This document shows positions 37,930 to 50,462 of a DNA stretch of 64,000 bases, in pieces. The stretch is from Mycteria americana (taxonomy: Eukaryota; Chordata; Aves; Ciconiiformes; Ciconiidae): the NCBI RefSeq assembly GCF_035582795.1, contig NC_134365.1, positions 139,093,077 through 139,157,076 on the forward strand, written 5' to 3'. The notes under the pieces were generated by a model that was not told the DNA's origin, made no database searches, and was given only the letters and a program-made list of their open reading frames with translations. Numbering within the stretch: the stretch's first letter is position 1; the number at the start of each line of letters is the position of its first letter. A program made the position numbers and the translations under genes.

Positions 37930-38620
37930 TGCAACGACACTGTCAGGGGACGGAGGGGCTGGGGAGCAGCTCTGCAGGAAAGCCCTCAGGTGGTGGTGGG
38001 CAGCTAGCTGAATGTGAGCCTGTGGTGTGCCCTGGCAGCAAAGGCAGCCAGCAGCTCCTGAGCTGTGTGATCAGGGGTACGGCCCGAAGATCAAGGGAAG
38101 GGATAGTACCCCTCTGTGCGGCACTCGTCAGACCACGTCTGGATACTGAGTCCAGTTTTGGGACCTGACACAAGAAAGATGTGGACAAACTGGAGGGAAC
38201 TCAGGGGAGGGGCCCCAAGGTGGTGGGGCTGGAGCACTTGCCCCATGAGGAGAGGCTGGGGGAGCTGGGCTGGAGAAGGGATGGCTTTGGAGCACCTAAC
38301 AGCCCCCAGCACTGACGAGGGGTCATGGAGGAGATGGAGCTGGGCTCCTCACAGCGGTGCAGGGTGGTAGGGTGAGAAGCAATGGGCACAAGTTGAAATG
38401 AGAGAGGTTCAGGCTGAGTATAGGGAGAAACTTTCCCCATCGGGCAGCGGAGCGGGTCACCCTGAGCGGCTGTGCCGTCTCCATCCTTGGAGGGTTTCAG
38501 GCCCCCACTGGGCCAAGCCCTGAGCAGCCTGGTCTGACCCCAGCGCTGGCCCTGCTTTGGGCAGGAGGGTAGACTGCGTCCCTCCCAGCCTGATTTAGCC
38601 TATCATCCTCTGACCTTAAT
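37930..38620 (+). mobile_element. CR1 LINE, 5'-truncated, plus strand, second subfamily
   Basis: The segment follows the CR1 3' region in the plus orientation: a 'ggggctggggagcagc' block near 37957, then 'gtgtgccctggcagcaaag' near 38026, 'agatcaagggaagggat' near 38088, 'cagttttggg' near 38152, 'tgaggagaggctgggggagctggg' near 38247, 'ggcacaagttgaaa' near 38384, and 'tccatccttggagggttt' near 38479. It ends in a decayed 'cctgatttagcctatcat' tail. The 3' half differs clearly from the 9967-11000 copy, so it belongs to a different CR1 subfamily. Multiple small indels and stops remove coding capacity. The 5' edge is approximate. Confidence 0.88.
38100..38470 (+). pseudogene. CR1 ORF2 C-terminal remnant, broken
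   Basis: Decayed coding part of the second CR1. Short in-frame islands recall the conserved C-terminal segment of CR1 ORF2 (GIVPLCAALVRPRLDTE, for example), but the frame changes several times within 350 bp and no frame spans it. The reverse transcriptase catalytic box lies upstream of the truncation and is absent. The plus- and minus-strand frames of 70-155 codons seen here are products of this remnant. Confidence 0.8.
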
Positions 38621-39665
38621 CAACTGAAAACGGGGTCCTGCTCTAAACACCCTTAACAAGTGGCAGTGCTGCCCACGCTGCCTACAGCAGCCGTGCTGAG
38701 CCTGAGATCAGACCGTGCTCATTGCAGATACGATGGGCAGCCAGCACATGGTGGGCCACCTTATTCTTCCTTTTTTGCTTTTTAAAGGTATTTGAGAAGC
38801 TTGTGAGGTCTGGGTGAGTTTTCCAAATAGAAACCTAACCACACAGATTCATCTCTGTGAAAACCATATACGGTCTTAAACAACCGTGCTCAGGTCAACG
38901 CAATGTTACATTTTACTCTACGCTATTTGATACAGATTAGATTTGTAAATTGAGAAATACTGTAGCGGCCATTGCCAGGGCTGAGCACTCCAAGAAGTAT
39001 TAAGTTTAAAGTCAATTCAGATCTGAACACTGGAGCTGTATCCACAGTCTTGCACACCATCCAGCTTTTCTTAGTATCTATCACTGTTACTACTTGTTAT
39101 GACAGCTACATTATTTGTGAGGTGATGGAACGTTATAAAACAAAGCAGAGCTGTGTAAAGTATCAAAATTCCCTTATTGTGAGTACTTTTGTCTTAGGTT
39201 TCATTATTTTTTGGGTCATCCAGAATGTACATTTGTATATTACAGACATGATAAATCTCTATATTAATCTGTGTGACCTGCGTTTGCCCTGGCTCATGCA
39301 ATCTCAGTATTTCCATGGTAAGAAATAACAGAAGACTTGATGTAGAAAATTCAAGGCATTTACTGTGTTTATAAAACTCACTATGGGCCTGATCTTGTAA
39401 TTCCTTTACTTGGTTAAATGTTCATTATTCATCTAAGGACTGTCGCCAAAGTGTTACATTACGTGTAAGGGCAGGTTTGTAACACGAGGCCCCAGTGAGA
39501 TGTTAACATTAGCAGCGATCATCCCTGTCTTCCATCAAGTGGAGGAAGTCGTGGAAATGAAACAAGAAGTTCTTGTGGAAATGATTACATTGGCCGCATC
39601 TGCTGGGGAAAGCCGGAGCATCACGCAGGGAAGCTGCAGGTGTGCTGGGGCGGGAGTGGGCTGAG
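38621..39665. other. Non-coding stretch with one AT-rich open frame
   Basis: A plus-strand frame is open from 38966 to the TAA at 39326-39328 in AT-rich DNA. It is mostly hydrophobic in its second half, but its first ATG is at about 39124, leaving 67 codons. No family is recognised. Otherwise nothing is seen. Confidence 0.4.
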
Positions 39666-39742
39666 AACCGAGAGGCAACCGAGAGGCAACCGAGAGGCAA
39701 CCGAGAGGCAACCGAGAGGCAACCGAGAGGCAACCGAGAGGC
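39666..39742 (+). repeat. Minisatellite, seven 11-bp units
   Basis: Seven perfect tandem copies of the 11-bp unit aaccgagaggc, ending in a partial 'aac'. Each unit carries a CpG, in an otherwise CpG-poor neighbourhood. Because 11 is not a multiple of three, all three frames of a strand give the same 11-residue repeat, and no frame on either strand contains a stop. The open frames across it are therefore uninformative. Perfect identity of the units suggests recent expansion and length variation between individuals. Confidence 0.97.
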
Positions 39743-42700
39743 AACGGGCCAGGCGAGTGCAGCCTGTGGGAGCCTGGGCTCAGCCCCGCTGAAATGAGAC
39801 TAGGGACCACAAAGCAACGCACCCCGGGGAGAAGATCTAGAGGGGAGAGGCAGCTATGGGGATCAGTATGAAAGCAGCAACATTTTTAAGAACTGTTCTT
39901 CATGTTAGCCCATGATGTCAAGGCATCTACTGGTTTATTATTCTTATTCTTACTCCATTCTTATTCCATTTAGCTTGATACTAAATAAAGACAAGCAGTA
40001 ACCAAAAAGGACACCTTCAAGGCCTTGGCACTCCGCATGTCCTCCCAGGGTAGACCCTTAACTTTCCTCCTCTCACCATCAGCACCATCCAGAAGGAGTC
40101 AGTGAAGGCTTTCGTTGCCTCCCCGTTAGGGCATAATGGCTAATTAGGAACAGCCTGTGTGCGTGAGCAACCCTGCAGCCCCTGCCTGGCCCCAGGAAGG
40201 GATGCGATGGCAGCAGCTCTAGGACGTCCAGCCAGGGCTGCAGGAGGGGCACTGGTAGTGCTGGGGGGTTGCAGAGGGGACGTGACGCCTGCTGGAAGTC
40301 CCAACCTAGCCATTCCCACAAAACTTGAGAAAAACTCCTCATCCTCACTTGCTCTCACGGGAAGTGAAACAAGTCTCAAGTCTGGCCTAACCAATTTTCC
40401 TAGCCAAAACCATAAGAAAACAAAACAGGTTTATTAAGAACAACTAGCTGCACCATAGCTGTTGCTTATCTGTGAGAGGATGCAGTAAATCAGACTAATC
40501 CAAGGAAAGAGGAGGAGAGATTATGCTCTCTGCTGTTGTTTAGTTTAGATGAGTACTAGGTATTGCTAGATGCCTTCAAACTTCAATTTTTTAATCTGTT
40601 GCCAAAGGGGTGGGGAGATGTATATGAGAGCCAGCATGCCTGACGTGAACACTCTTGGCTATTTCATTTCACTTGTCCATCTTTTCCCCACTTCTGAGGT
40701 CTTGTTGTCTCTAATAGAAGCACTTATGCATACTGCTGATGGTTTCATATTTGTGAAAAAAATGACATTTCTGGCACATGAGAATGGTCATGTGAAGTCA
40801 AAGAAGACACAGAACTCTCCTGATTAATGTATTTGTATAATTAATAATTTTGAAAACTGCCTCTGGATATTAAAATTTAATAAGGCAGGTGTCTTTTCTC
40901 TTTTAACCTCCTGTGCCGTAAGGACAAATTATCATGAATTTTCTTGACTCTCCTGAATAAAATTAATTACTTTTTAAAAACTGCTCTCTGGGAGACCTAA
41001 TTCTCTTTTTATCTGTGCTGCTGACATATTCCTAACCTGTTGTTGATCCAAATGCTTTCAGAATCTTTACTTCTTTTTCCTCAAAAACCTGCTGCCTCTC
41101 TAAGAGAGATTTGTAAGAAGCAATAGCTCAGAAGTCCTTATTTCTAACTTTCTGAGCAGCAATCTCTGCACTAGCAAGGGATGTGGTGCCATAGGATTGA
41201 GTCAGGGTACGGCATGCATGCGTCTGTATGCCAAAACTAGGAATGGAAGCGGTCCACTGCGCTGCCCACTGTGGTGGATAGGGGAGAGGTGGTGTAACAG
41301 AGGTTTAGGAGCACTGCTTTATCACCTAATTTATTGTGGCATTGATTGTCAGTCCTCTGGCAGCCCGCAGCGAGCTTAACAGCCTTCTGGGCCTGGCACG
41401 GGCTTGTGCAGCTGCTCAAGAAACTTTCAGTGCACGCACTTACAGTGCAGATTTGCAATGGAGCTTGGGCTTAGGCTGTGCTTGGATTTTTGGGGATGCT
41501 GGAACTTGCCTTTGCCATTATTGTAGAAGAAAGCAATAGAAAGGGGGGATAATAAAAAGGACATTAGGAGAAACAAAGGGGTTCAGCAAAGGGGAGAGAG
41601 TAACAGAAGATACATTAGGTAAAGACAGCCACATTAATTCTTGGGGAGAGAAGGAGCAGCAAAGATGACTTGAGGACTGCCAATCATCAGCAAATAGGAA
41701 GCACACGCAGCACTTAGTCCTTTATGCAGGGTGGGAGCCGTTGCAGGAGAGTCCTGATGGTTCAAGACCTTTCTTAGGCCATGTTTGATAAATGCTGCAA
41801 GACCGAGTGGTAATGTGGCTTACTTCTTGGTTCAGACCTCAGTGCCCCCATCAGGGTTGCAGTAACCTACGTATGAATAGAAATCTGGAGTAGAAGTTCT
41901 GATTCAGTGTTCTCTGAAAGGAATCTGGTTTACATGCACCAGGGACATCCTGCACACTGGACCAATGCATGGTAAGTTGGGCCAGGAAGAGGATTTGCTT
42001 CAAATCACCTTACTGCTCTGGACCGCAGGAGCCTTCAGGCACAGCACTTCTGCTGCAGAGTGACTAGCCCATATGAGTTAGGAGGTCAAAATCTGAAGGA
42101 CTCAATTAAGCTGTTGCTTCAAATGGAGTTCATTACCATCTGTTTGCAAATACATTTTTTTTCTCTCAAAGAAACTTAAAATCAATTAAAAAAATGACTT
42201 CCTGATAATAGTATTTATTTAAGTAGTCCTTAACTCAAAGCAAGTCAGCATGCTTCAGACTTGGAGATGACTTGTGGCTCTTTCATAGCTTCATGAACTG
42301 TATGATCTTCAAATCTCCACAATGACCCTGACCTCCAGCAATATCCTCTCTCATTTTGCCCTGTGGCGGAGAGGCCGTGCCAGCCATCTCATTCAGCACA
42401 GCAATAAAGAGCCCTGCAAAGCTTTATTCGCTGGCTTTCAGTTGTTAGTTACTGGCTTCTAGCTCTGACAGATAGTAAGTTGCCACAAGCACGGCAACGG
42501 CTGACGCCTCCGAGCACGGAGGGGTGTGTGGTGCTACCACGTCGCGAATGACCTGGGTCTGCGAGCTCCTCTTCTAACCCTGCAATCGAGTGGGCGACAC
42601 CAGAGAAGAACAAGACTGGTGCTATAATCTTGTGCTGAGGGCTTCCCACTTAATTAGTATAAAAATCTAGCTCATTTGTGATGTTCAGAAATACTGAATT

Positions 42701-45700
42701 TCATGCCTTTCCAGGAGAGATATGCTTTCAGTCTGTTAGAAAAAAGGCAGCTTTATCTTTTCCTTGCACCAGCATGCAGAGAAGTTGTTTTGAAAAAGAA
42801 AATCTAATTAAAAACTGCTAACACAATCTTCACAGCTGAGTCACGTTCCCAGGTACCTCATGTTCCTCGTGTTGTGTCAAACAGCAAACATCTGACTCAA
42901 GACGGAGGCTGCTGCTCCTGGGGCCAGGCACCTGAGTGCTAGGTGTTGTGCTATTCATTATCACAACGCTTGGGACCCTTTTCACAGCTAGCCCTGAGCA
43001 CTGCTTTCTCTGCAGATCGCTTTGCTTTTCTTCTCCAGTTTCTTAAAATATTTCCTCTGTCTTCTTGCTGATGAGATTCCTGGAACTCTGAGGATCCTGG
43101 TGAATTTGTAGGTGCAGTTTGTTGTAACTTGAATCGTGGGTGTTCAGAAGCAAACCTGGAGAGGGGACAGAGTTTGCCAGCGGCACTCTTCAGAGCAGGG
43201 GAAGCCCATGTTCCAGAATCTCGTCTGCAGAAGGAAAATGGAAATAAAAAGAAAAGGATTTTATTTGGAAGAATAGCAGAATGACCAGCACTGACTACTG
43301 GTGCTACTACAAAGGCTACATAAAGCGTTGTGACCAGATGTGTATCTGTATTTATATTGTAATGGATAAGAAGTTACCACCCTCTCATATGAAGATGTTT
43401 TAACCTCACCTGGTTACACTGGAGCTGATTCGTTTTGCCAGCATGGGATTAACATACTGTATTGACTGCTAGCTATTTTGGTATGTTTCGGGGTTTTTTT
43501 GCAATATCAATTTAAGATAGTAGAGTCTTCAAAAATAACAGTGTAGTTATTTGACTGCTAGTTAGCTGGTTTGAAGTCCAACCTAAGGGCCAAATAAATC
43601 ATAGGGAATCATTCCACTTAGTCGGATAGATTCTGGGTCAGGTAGTGTAGCTTATGTTGTTGATAATAAAATATCTTCCCAGTGTGTCACACAAGCTGTG
43701 ACAATTTTGTGTGGGGACAGATCACAATTTCACACTATTTCTGCACAAGTATCTATAGTGCAGTACCTAACAAAATATTAATTGCTATTTTTTATCAATT
43801 TGACACAAGGAAACATGAATTTATAGATGTATATTGCACCATAGACCCCCTAACAGAATATAATCTATGTCTTTGTGGCTTTCTCATTTTCTAAGGAATA
43901 AAGACTGGGATTATTGAATTCCTTTACAAAAGGTGTTTTCCTACTAATCCAGTTTCCACGGAAGTATCATATTTAGGTGTAAAACAAAAGAGAGGCAATC
44001 TAGAATGGATTAGCAGACATAAATACTCCCAGAGACCATGAGATCCCGGTTTGTTGGGGAGGGTGGACAAAGGCGCATGGTAGCGCACAAATACTCATCT
44101 CCTGCGCTAGAGACCTGATGTACTGCAAAGCTAATGGGATTGATGCAAAAGGGCAATGTGGAAAGAATTGGCCTAGCTCCTGCCACCGGAGTATGTGTTT
44201 GATGTGCAGTGACATTATACTTGTGGAAAGAAATTATTTAGGTTGGTCCGAGGGGGTCAGCAGAGAAATTCCTATGGCTAGACATGAATTGTCTTCTGAC
44301 ACTTCAAGTACCTTTTCTGTTTATTTGGGGTTTTTTTCAATTCCTGTTCTATCTGTGAAAGTGGTACTAGACCAGAGCACTCGGTGTTCAGTTGCTCCTA
44401 GATCTGGCTGACAGATGACACTTTTGCACAAGGGGAGAGAACTGCTCATGCTGCATCCACAGTGGTTTTTCATGTTTGATGGCAGGAAAGGGCTGTCTGT
44501 TTTCCATTAATAACAGCATGGTTATGATTAGATTGCTCTTTAGGTGCTGTCACAGCATGAGCTGGTCCTTTAAAAGATTTGGGTTAAACTTTCCCCGTAT
44601 ATTAATGTAGCCTCTTTAGCCTCAACAGAGTCTGGTCTAGGGAATGAGAGTTTAGGAATTGGTATCCATATCTATATAGTAACTGGTGTAAACGTGTTTG
44701 GATTTGCAGTTATGGTATGTTTGTGGTATGTATGTCTGAAAAAATGTTGTTTTATTTCCCAAGTTATACGTGTTATTTTTTCAATATGTGCTTAGCATTT
44801 TTCAAAACCAGAAATGAGAGGTCAATGTCCATAATGACTGTCAAGAAGACCCAGACATTTCCTAATATTTACAGAGGTCGTGCATTATACACAGGTGCTA
44901 ACATAAAAATGGAGCTCTGTGCAAGAACAGACACAAAATATGTCTCTTTTAGCAGGCAGGAGCCCAGCCTAGAATATTTTGTTCTCTTATTTGTATGTCT
45001 AAAGAGCTAAATCTGTGGTTACTAGGAGTGCTTTCTGTGCAGGTCCTTCCTCGAGTACTTGCGTATTCCTCAAGTGTCCTTGAATCTCCACGGGAGTCTT
45101 TCTCAAAGGATGTTTGTTCTTCCCAGTCCACCCCAGGAGCAGACCAGCCTGTAGCTACGTAGACTGCGTGTTAGATTTTAATTTAATTCAGTTCCAATAT
45201 TTGTCATTCACTCTGCTTCAAGTATTTTTTTCCTTTTTTTTTATGTACTGAAGAGTTTTACGTTGTTGGATAACATTTGGTTTAGAGCAGGACATGAGAG
45301 TAAGAGGGCAAAACAGCCATAAGCCTCTGTGAGCCTTCAGCCAGCCAGGACTCTGGTGGATAGTAGAGACAAGATTTCTGGGATTTTCAGCCTGCTGTGA
45401 TGTGCACAAAATTAATCAATTTTTATATTTCTGTCCTTGAAAGGTTGGTTTAATACGTACCTGATGAAATTAGGTTATGGGTTGCACTAATTCTAGTTAC
45501 CTTGCCATCAGTTTAGAGGTAGAAAAAATGTATAATATTGGTAAGTTGAGCTTTCTGTTTAAGCCAATTGCTCCAGGGAAGTGAATGTTTTCTCCTCTCC
45601 AAGGAAATCGCTCCAGTTTAAAGGCATTAAATGTTTAATCATTTGTTACTTGTCTCACTTGCAAATACCGCTGATGGTTCTGTTGTTTATCTAGACCGAA

Positions 45701-48700
45701 TCTCTGAGAAATGGAAAGTGGTTAAAAATTCTCTTAAAGTTTTTCTGAAGACAAAGAAGAACTTGTGAATTGTCTTGTAAGATTTTTTTCCACCTGAGCT
45801 GAACTGCTAAACCTGATGTTTGACAGATAAATTAGTAAAAGGGGGCAGGTAGTTTCTGTCTGTTGGTAATCTGCATTTCTGTACAGTGGATGAAGTTTTG
45901 CTCCCCTTTATGAAGACATACATTTGGAAAGTATAAGCGAAGTCAGCTGAGTGTCCGCTGTAAAACTAGTGTGAGAGCAGATTGGATGATTTTCACAGGA
46001 TTATTTGGCCCATGATAGACCGTATAAAAGTGGAAAAAATAACTTCGGATAGCTTTATCTCATCTAAGAGCATTGGAAAGAAGGGAAGCTGACAGGAACT
46101 GCTGACTCTACGTACAAGCGGCAGTCCTGATGCCTTTGTACTGAGTCCTGCCAGTTGCGTTGGAAATCAATACCTAATAGAGATTACATAATAATACAAA
46201 TCACTGTAGCATTATGTATTGAGAGGCTTCTCTTTTGGATTTAACATGTAGGCCAGCTATAGCAGTTGGCCAGTTTTCTTTTACTCCTTTTTGTTTGCTC
46301 ATGTTAGGGATGAGTGTTGTAAGGTAGCCGTCCTGCTTTAATTATTGATCTGTCACTCTTTATTTTCAAATTCCTTCTGAAAAATCACTTTTGAAAAATC
46401 ACCACTATTCCATGGGTGAGGTTAGTTTTTAGCCAGAGCAGTCGGTGGTTGTGTCACTGCTGAGAACCAGCGGATAGACTGTGGATACTAAGGACCAGAG
46501 GAAAACACCTTTTCTATGGAAAAACCTGTCCTAAAGACTGTTGAAATTAAAGGTCCCATTAATTTCCCTCCTCTTTAGATCAGGTTCTGGCAATGTGGGC
46601 GCTGGTCTCCAGGGTCAGCAGGTGAGCTGTAGCCCTGAGGAAGGACGAAATAAAGCTGTCTCAGTCTGGTGGTTATGCTCACCGCCCAGGCCAAGGTGCT
46701 GTAACTCTCCCTGAAGGCAGAGCTTCCCTTCTCTCTCCTGCTGTAGCCCCACCTCTGCACCGGGCATTGCACCTTGCTACCAGCTGCAACTGGACCTTGG
46801 CACATGAATGAGCGCGGCTGTGTGGTTTTTCCGCCCCTGCTCTAAGCTGGCTGTATGTGTAGGCATTGGGACTGCACAGGCCACTCCTGCCTTGCACCTG
46901 GCTGCTTTGGAGCAGAGGCAGAGCAGACACTGAGCTGCCTGTGCTCGTCCTTGTAGACAGCATCTTCAGTTTATTCTGTGTCCACCATTATGTTGAAGCT
47001 TGACGTCCTCTGAAAAAAGAGGATTTAGTAATGTCTCCTCTACTTCTCCCTCCCTCCCTCCTTCTCTCTAAATAAGTAAGTTCTTAGGACAGATTCAGAT
47101 AGATTGGGAGCCCTTGAACTGCTCATGCAAGTCTAAGTGAGTGGCTTCACTCCTCCACTTTCCCAAGGGAATAAACTGATAAAGGAGTATGTTTCAGTGT
47201 TTTATTGCATTGGTCATTCGCATTAACAATGTGTTTTTCCTCTGCGTAAATCTAATGGTTCCCATGGTGCTTTTTCCTGATGTTCTTGGCAAAAATTTCC
47301 TCTCTCTGCTGCTGCCCGAGTTGTGGGCAGCAACTCTGCTCCCTTTACAATGAAAGTTTCCAAGCTGTAATGCAACGGTACACAAGCATGTTGAAGCAGG
47401 GCTAATTTTGTGACTGGATTAGAGTAAAAAGAAAACAAGCAATGTGTATATTGTTCTGGTCCCAGCAGATAGTTCACAGACATAAACACTGGGACCAAAA
47501 ATAAGTCAAGCTCAGTGTTACTTTATATAACCACTTAACGTGCTACCTTTTCTTACCATACCCTCAAATCGACAGGCAGCAATTTCGCTTCCAGCTATGC
47601 TGTATTTTGTTATGTGTTTTGAGTTTCCTGGGATATAACCATCACTTTTCAGTTGTGCGCTGCTTGCTGTAGTTATGACTGCTGCAGCTCTTGCTGCATG
47701 GCTTTATTCATGCAGATGCCAGCTATTCGTTCAAATGCACATAGTGTACTTTGTCCACCTGCCTTTGGCCACTAAACCCATATGCATATAGCGATTGGTT
47801 TGTTGAGGCTCCATTCTGGCCTTGCTACATTCCTCCTGAAAATTTGCTGTGTGACAGGAAAAAAGAACAAAGTTAAGTATCTCTAGCAGGGAACAAGGCA
47901 TGTTATTAAAGAAAAAAAATGATCATACCCCTGGAGAGTCAGCTATTCTGAGAATCATGCTTACCTTTGCCTTCTAGATATGGATTTAGAAAATGATTAT
48001 AGTCATCCTCATAAAGCATCTTTTTACAATGTGGTTTCACCCACTGATATGAGTTAGCATTGAACAACATTTAGTCACACAGCCAAAGAAGGCACGGACA
48101 ATTATTTCTGTCTTGAAAAAATACATGCTGTGAATTGTTTAAGTGTTTGGGAAAAATTTTCACTTCTGTCCAGGTTTATAAAATGTAGTTCATTGTGTTT
48201 AATCATGTTGTCTTTCATTTTAAATGATACAGCTTAAAAAGCTGAGGCAATAATCACTGAGAAAGCAATTTTAAAGAAAGTTTCTAGCCTTGGGAGACTT
48301 TCTTAATGGTTGGTGTTTGCTGTATAATTAAGCATTTGGCACTTACCAGGTTTCATTTACAAAGCACTTTCTTTGTACTTTCTCTAATGGTATTAACAAG
48401 AAAACTTGCAGTTTTGAGATATATCCTGCTCTGTCCAGCAGATAAAGCCAAAGCTATGCCCTCGTTCTGTTTTCTGGTTTCAACATTTGAAGTGGTCTTT
48501 TTTAGCCATTTTGAACACAACTGCATGTTGAATAGCCTGAGGAATGGGAAATCCATGTGAGTCTTCAGCAATCCTGTGAGTGCTGACATACTCTGACCAG
48601 CACGTCTGTTCCCATGTCTGGAAGACAAAGATAGAGAAAGATCATTTTATTGCTCAAGTATTTTCCTTTTTCTGGCTTCTATTTTCCTGACTGAAATAAA

Positions 48701-50213
48701 TATTTCAGGGCTAATGGATGAGGACGTCTGCTGTTGCTGCCTAAAATGCTGACCTTGGCAATCAATATATTTAGCTTGGAGCATTTGTGATGTCAATTAC
48801 GATGATAATACTTCAGCATTTACTGCCTGCAAAATGTCTGGGTTATTGGGTTAGAGTTCCCCTGCAACCTTATCTTTCCCACTTTCTCTCTTTTTATACT
48901 CTGTAACTGCTGGGGACTCCAAACCCTGGAGCACAACAGTGTTAAGCAATTATTTTATTAGGACTGGATGAACGATGGGTTTTGTTTTGTTTTCTAATTT
49001 GTTGATAATTTTGAAAATGCAGAGGGACAAGCAAGCTGTTCTGAATAATACGTTTCACTTCAACAGAAAGTGCTTTGTTCTGATATTTTAAAATCTTTTA
49101 AAGTAGATTTTGAAGATTTCTAATAACAATGAGGTAAAGTTTGCCACAAAGTTATTGCATACTGAAGAAACAAGACACCTTTTTTCAGAAAACACTGAAA
49201 CACTTGACTTAATTTTTTTCATTGTGGTCTGTAACTTAAGTGAATAATTTAATTGTCTCTAAATGAGTTTAGTGTACTTTTTTTTCTCCAAAAATGATTT
49301 AATTTAAGAAGTATCACATAGCCCAGGATTTTGACACTAGTCATTTCCAAGTGCTTTCAAAATGGCACCTTTGTCCCTTCTCTGTGTTTTATTCAACGTG
49401 AACTGCCTAGTCTGTTGGTTTTTCCTGCTCTTGCCTGAACAGAATAGGGTTAAACACCATCATCCCTGCCAGTACTGGTGCTTTCTGTCTGTCATCAGTT
49501 TGTTGCTCAGCTTCTGTACCAAATTACCCGGATGCAGTAAAGACCTTGACCTTGACATCAGATTGATCCTTGTGACCATAAAGGCTCTCAACAGATCTAA
49601 GAGATTATTGACCTCAGTCCAGAGCTTCAGTAAAGTTTGTCAGTCTCTGTAGAGCGTAACAGTAGATAGACCATTATAAATGATGGCTTTTTATTCATAG
49701 GGCAGTCTTGAACTGCGGCATCTAATCTTACTAGAGAAAATTAGGTCTGTCTTGGAGCTTTAAAACCTGTTTGTGGGGCTCTGGCCCACAAGTTGTCAAT
49801 CAACTGAAGCCTGTCACAAAGGTTTACAAAGACTGACCATAAATTGCTAAAGAATGACAGCTATTGTACATGACTGCATTGCCTTCAGATCTGTCCAGAT
49901 CTGCATTTTTTGCAAATATAAAAGGAATCTGTGGTTAACAGAATAAAATACTTGGTCTGATAGAGTATTGAAGACAATTGTGAGTATTGATGTTATTTGT
50001 ATTATATGGTGTTTTTTTCAGAAGGAGCAAAGATTGCGGAAAATGAGACTGTGAAAAGGTATTATTCATGTGTGCTTGTATCAGTTGAAAAGTTTGTTCC
50101 TCAGTCCTGTAATAACCAATACCTTTGCACACATATGGCACTGTTTAAAGGGTTTTCAAATGCTTCTTATAATGCTGAATAAGCAAGGTCTGGCCTGAAG
50201 CCCTTCAAGGTAA
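39743..50213. other. Long non-coding stretch
   Basis: No gene is recognised over about 10 kb. Small features are a TTATTC-rich run near 39935-39970, a TCCC-type run at 47045-47062, and a T-rich patch at 45228-45242. The open frames present are short, on both strands, and lack motifs. The block 48720-48850 has mixed AT-rich motifs and might be conserved, but I see no firm evidence. Confidence 0.5.
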
Positions 50214-50260
50214 TTGAGAGCTTTTCCATTGACTTCAATGGGCTTTGGCTTAGGACATTA
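50214..50260. repeat. Possible fragment of an old sauropsid repeat
   Basis: Contains the partly self-complementary phrase ccattgacttcaatgg (arms 50226-50232 and 50235-50241) followed by 'gctttggctta'. Phrases of this kind recur in old interspersed repeats of reptiles and birds. It lies directly before the MIR at 50275. The call is tentative because only about 45 bp are recognisable. Confidence 0.35.
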
Positions 50261-50274
50261 GTGAATTTAGTCTC

Positions 50275-50425
50275 TCAAAACCACTTGGACTATTGTTATC
50301 CTTATATACTAGTAGAGAACTGAGACAAAAAAGTGAAATGACATGCTGTCAGTCACACAACAAGTTAGCAAAGACAGCATAAGAACCCACTGTTTTTGCT
50401 ACCAGTCCAGTTATTCAACCACCTC
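50275..50425 (+). repeat. MIR (CORE-SINE) fragment
   Basis: The blocks of the MIR core appear in order: 'attgttatcc' near 50292, 'gagaactgagaca' near 50314, 'gaaatgacatgctgtcagtcacacaacaagtta' zone (50334-50368, with the diagnostic cagtcacacaa), 'agcataagaaccca' near 50375, and a decayed 3' arm. It is longer and clearer than the copy at 2010-2105. Its 3' side runs into the C-A homopolymer at 50430. It has no coding capacity. Confidence 0.72.
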
Positions 50426-50429
50426 TGCT

Positions 50430-50430
50430 C

Positions 50431-50461
<31 letters not shown>

Positions 50462-50462
50462 A
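50430..50462 (+). repeat. C22-A11 homopolymer junction
   Basis: Twenty-two consecutive C (50430-50451) followed directly by 11 A (50452-50462). Long C runs are rare in vertebrate DNA. The opposite strand is T11-G22, able to form G-quadruplex-like structures, while this strand could form an i-motif. The exact lengths are likely unreliable because such runs are hard to sequence. Confidence 0.9.

Noticed and set aside
39666-39742. Short regular repeat considered as a CRISPR array
   Set aside because: The units are contiguous 11-mers without spacers, and the genome is vertebrate.
39509-39822. Minus-strand frames with an 11-residue repeat
   Set aside because: An 11-bp tandem unit without stops gives the same repeat in every frame; this is a minisatellite artefact and not a repeat protein.
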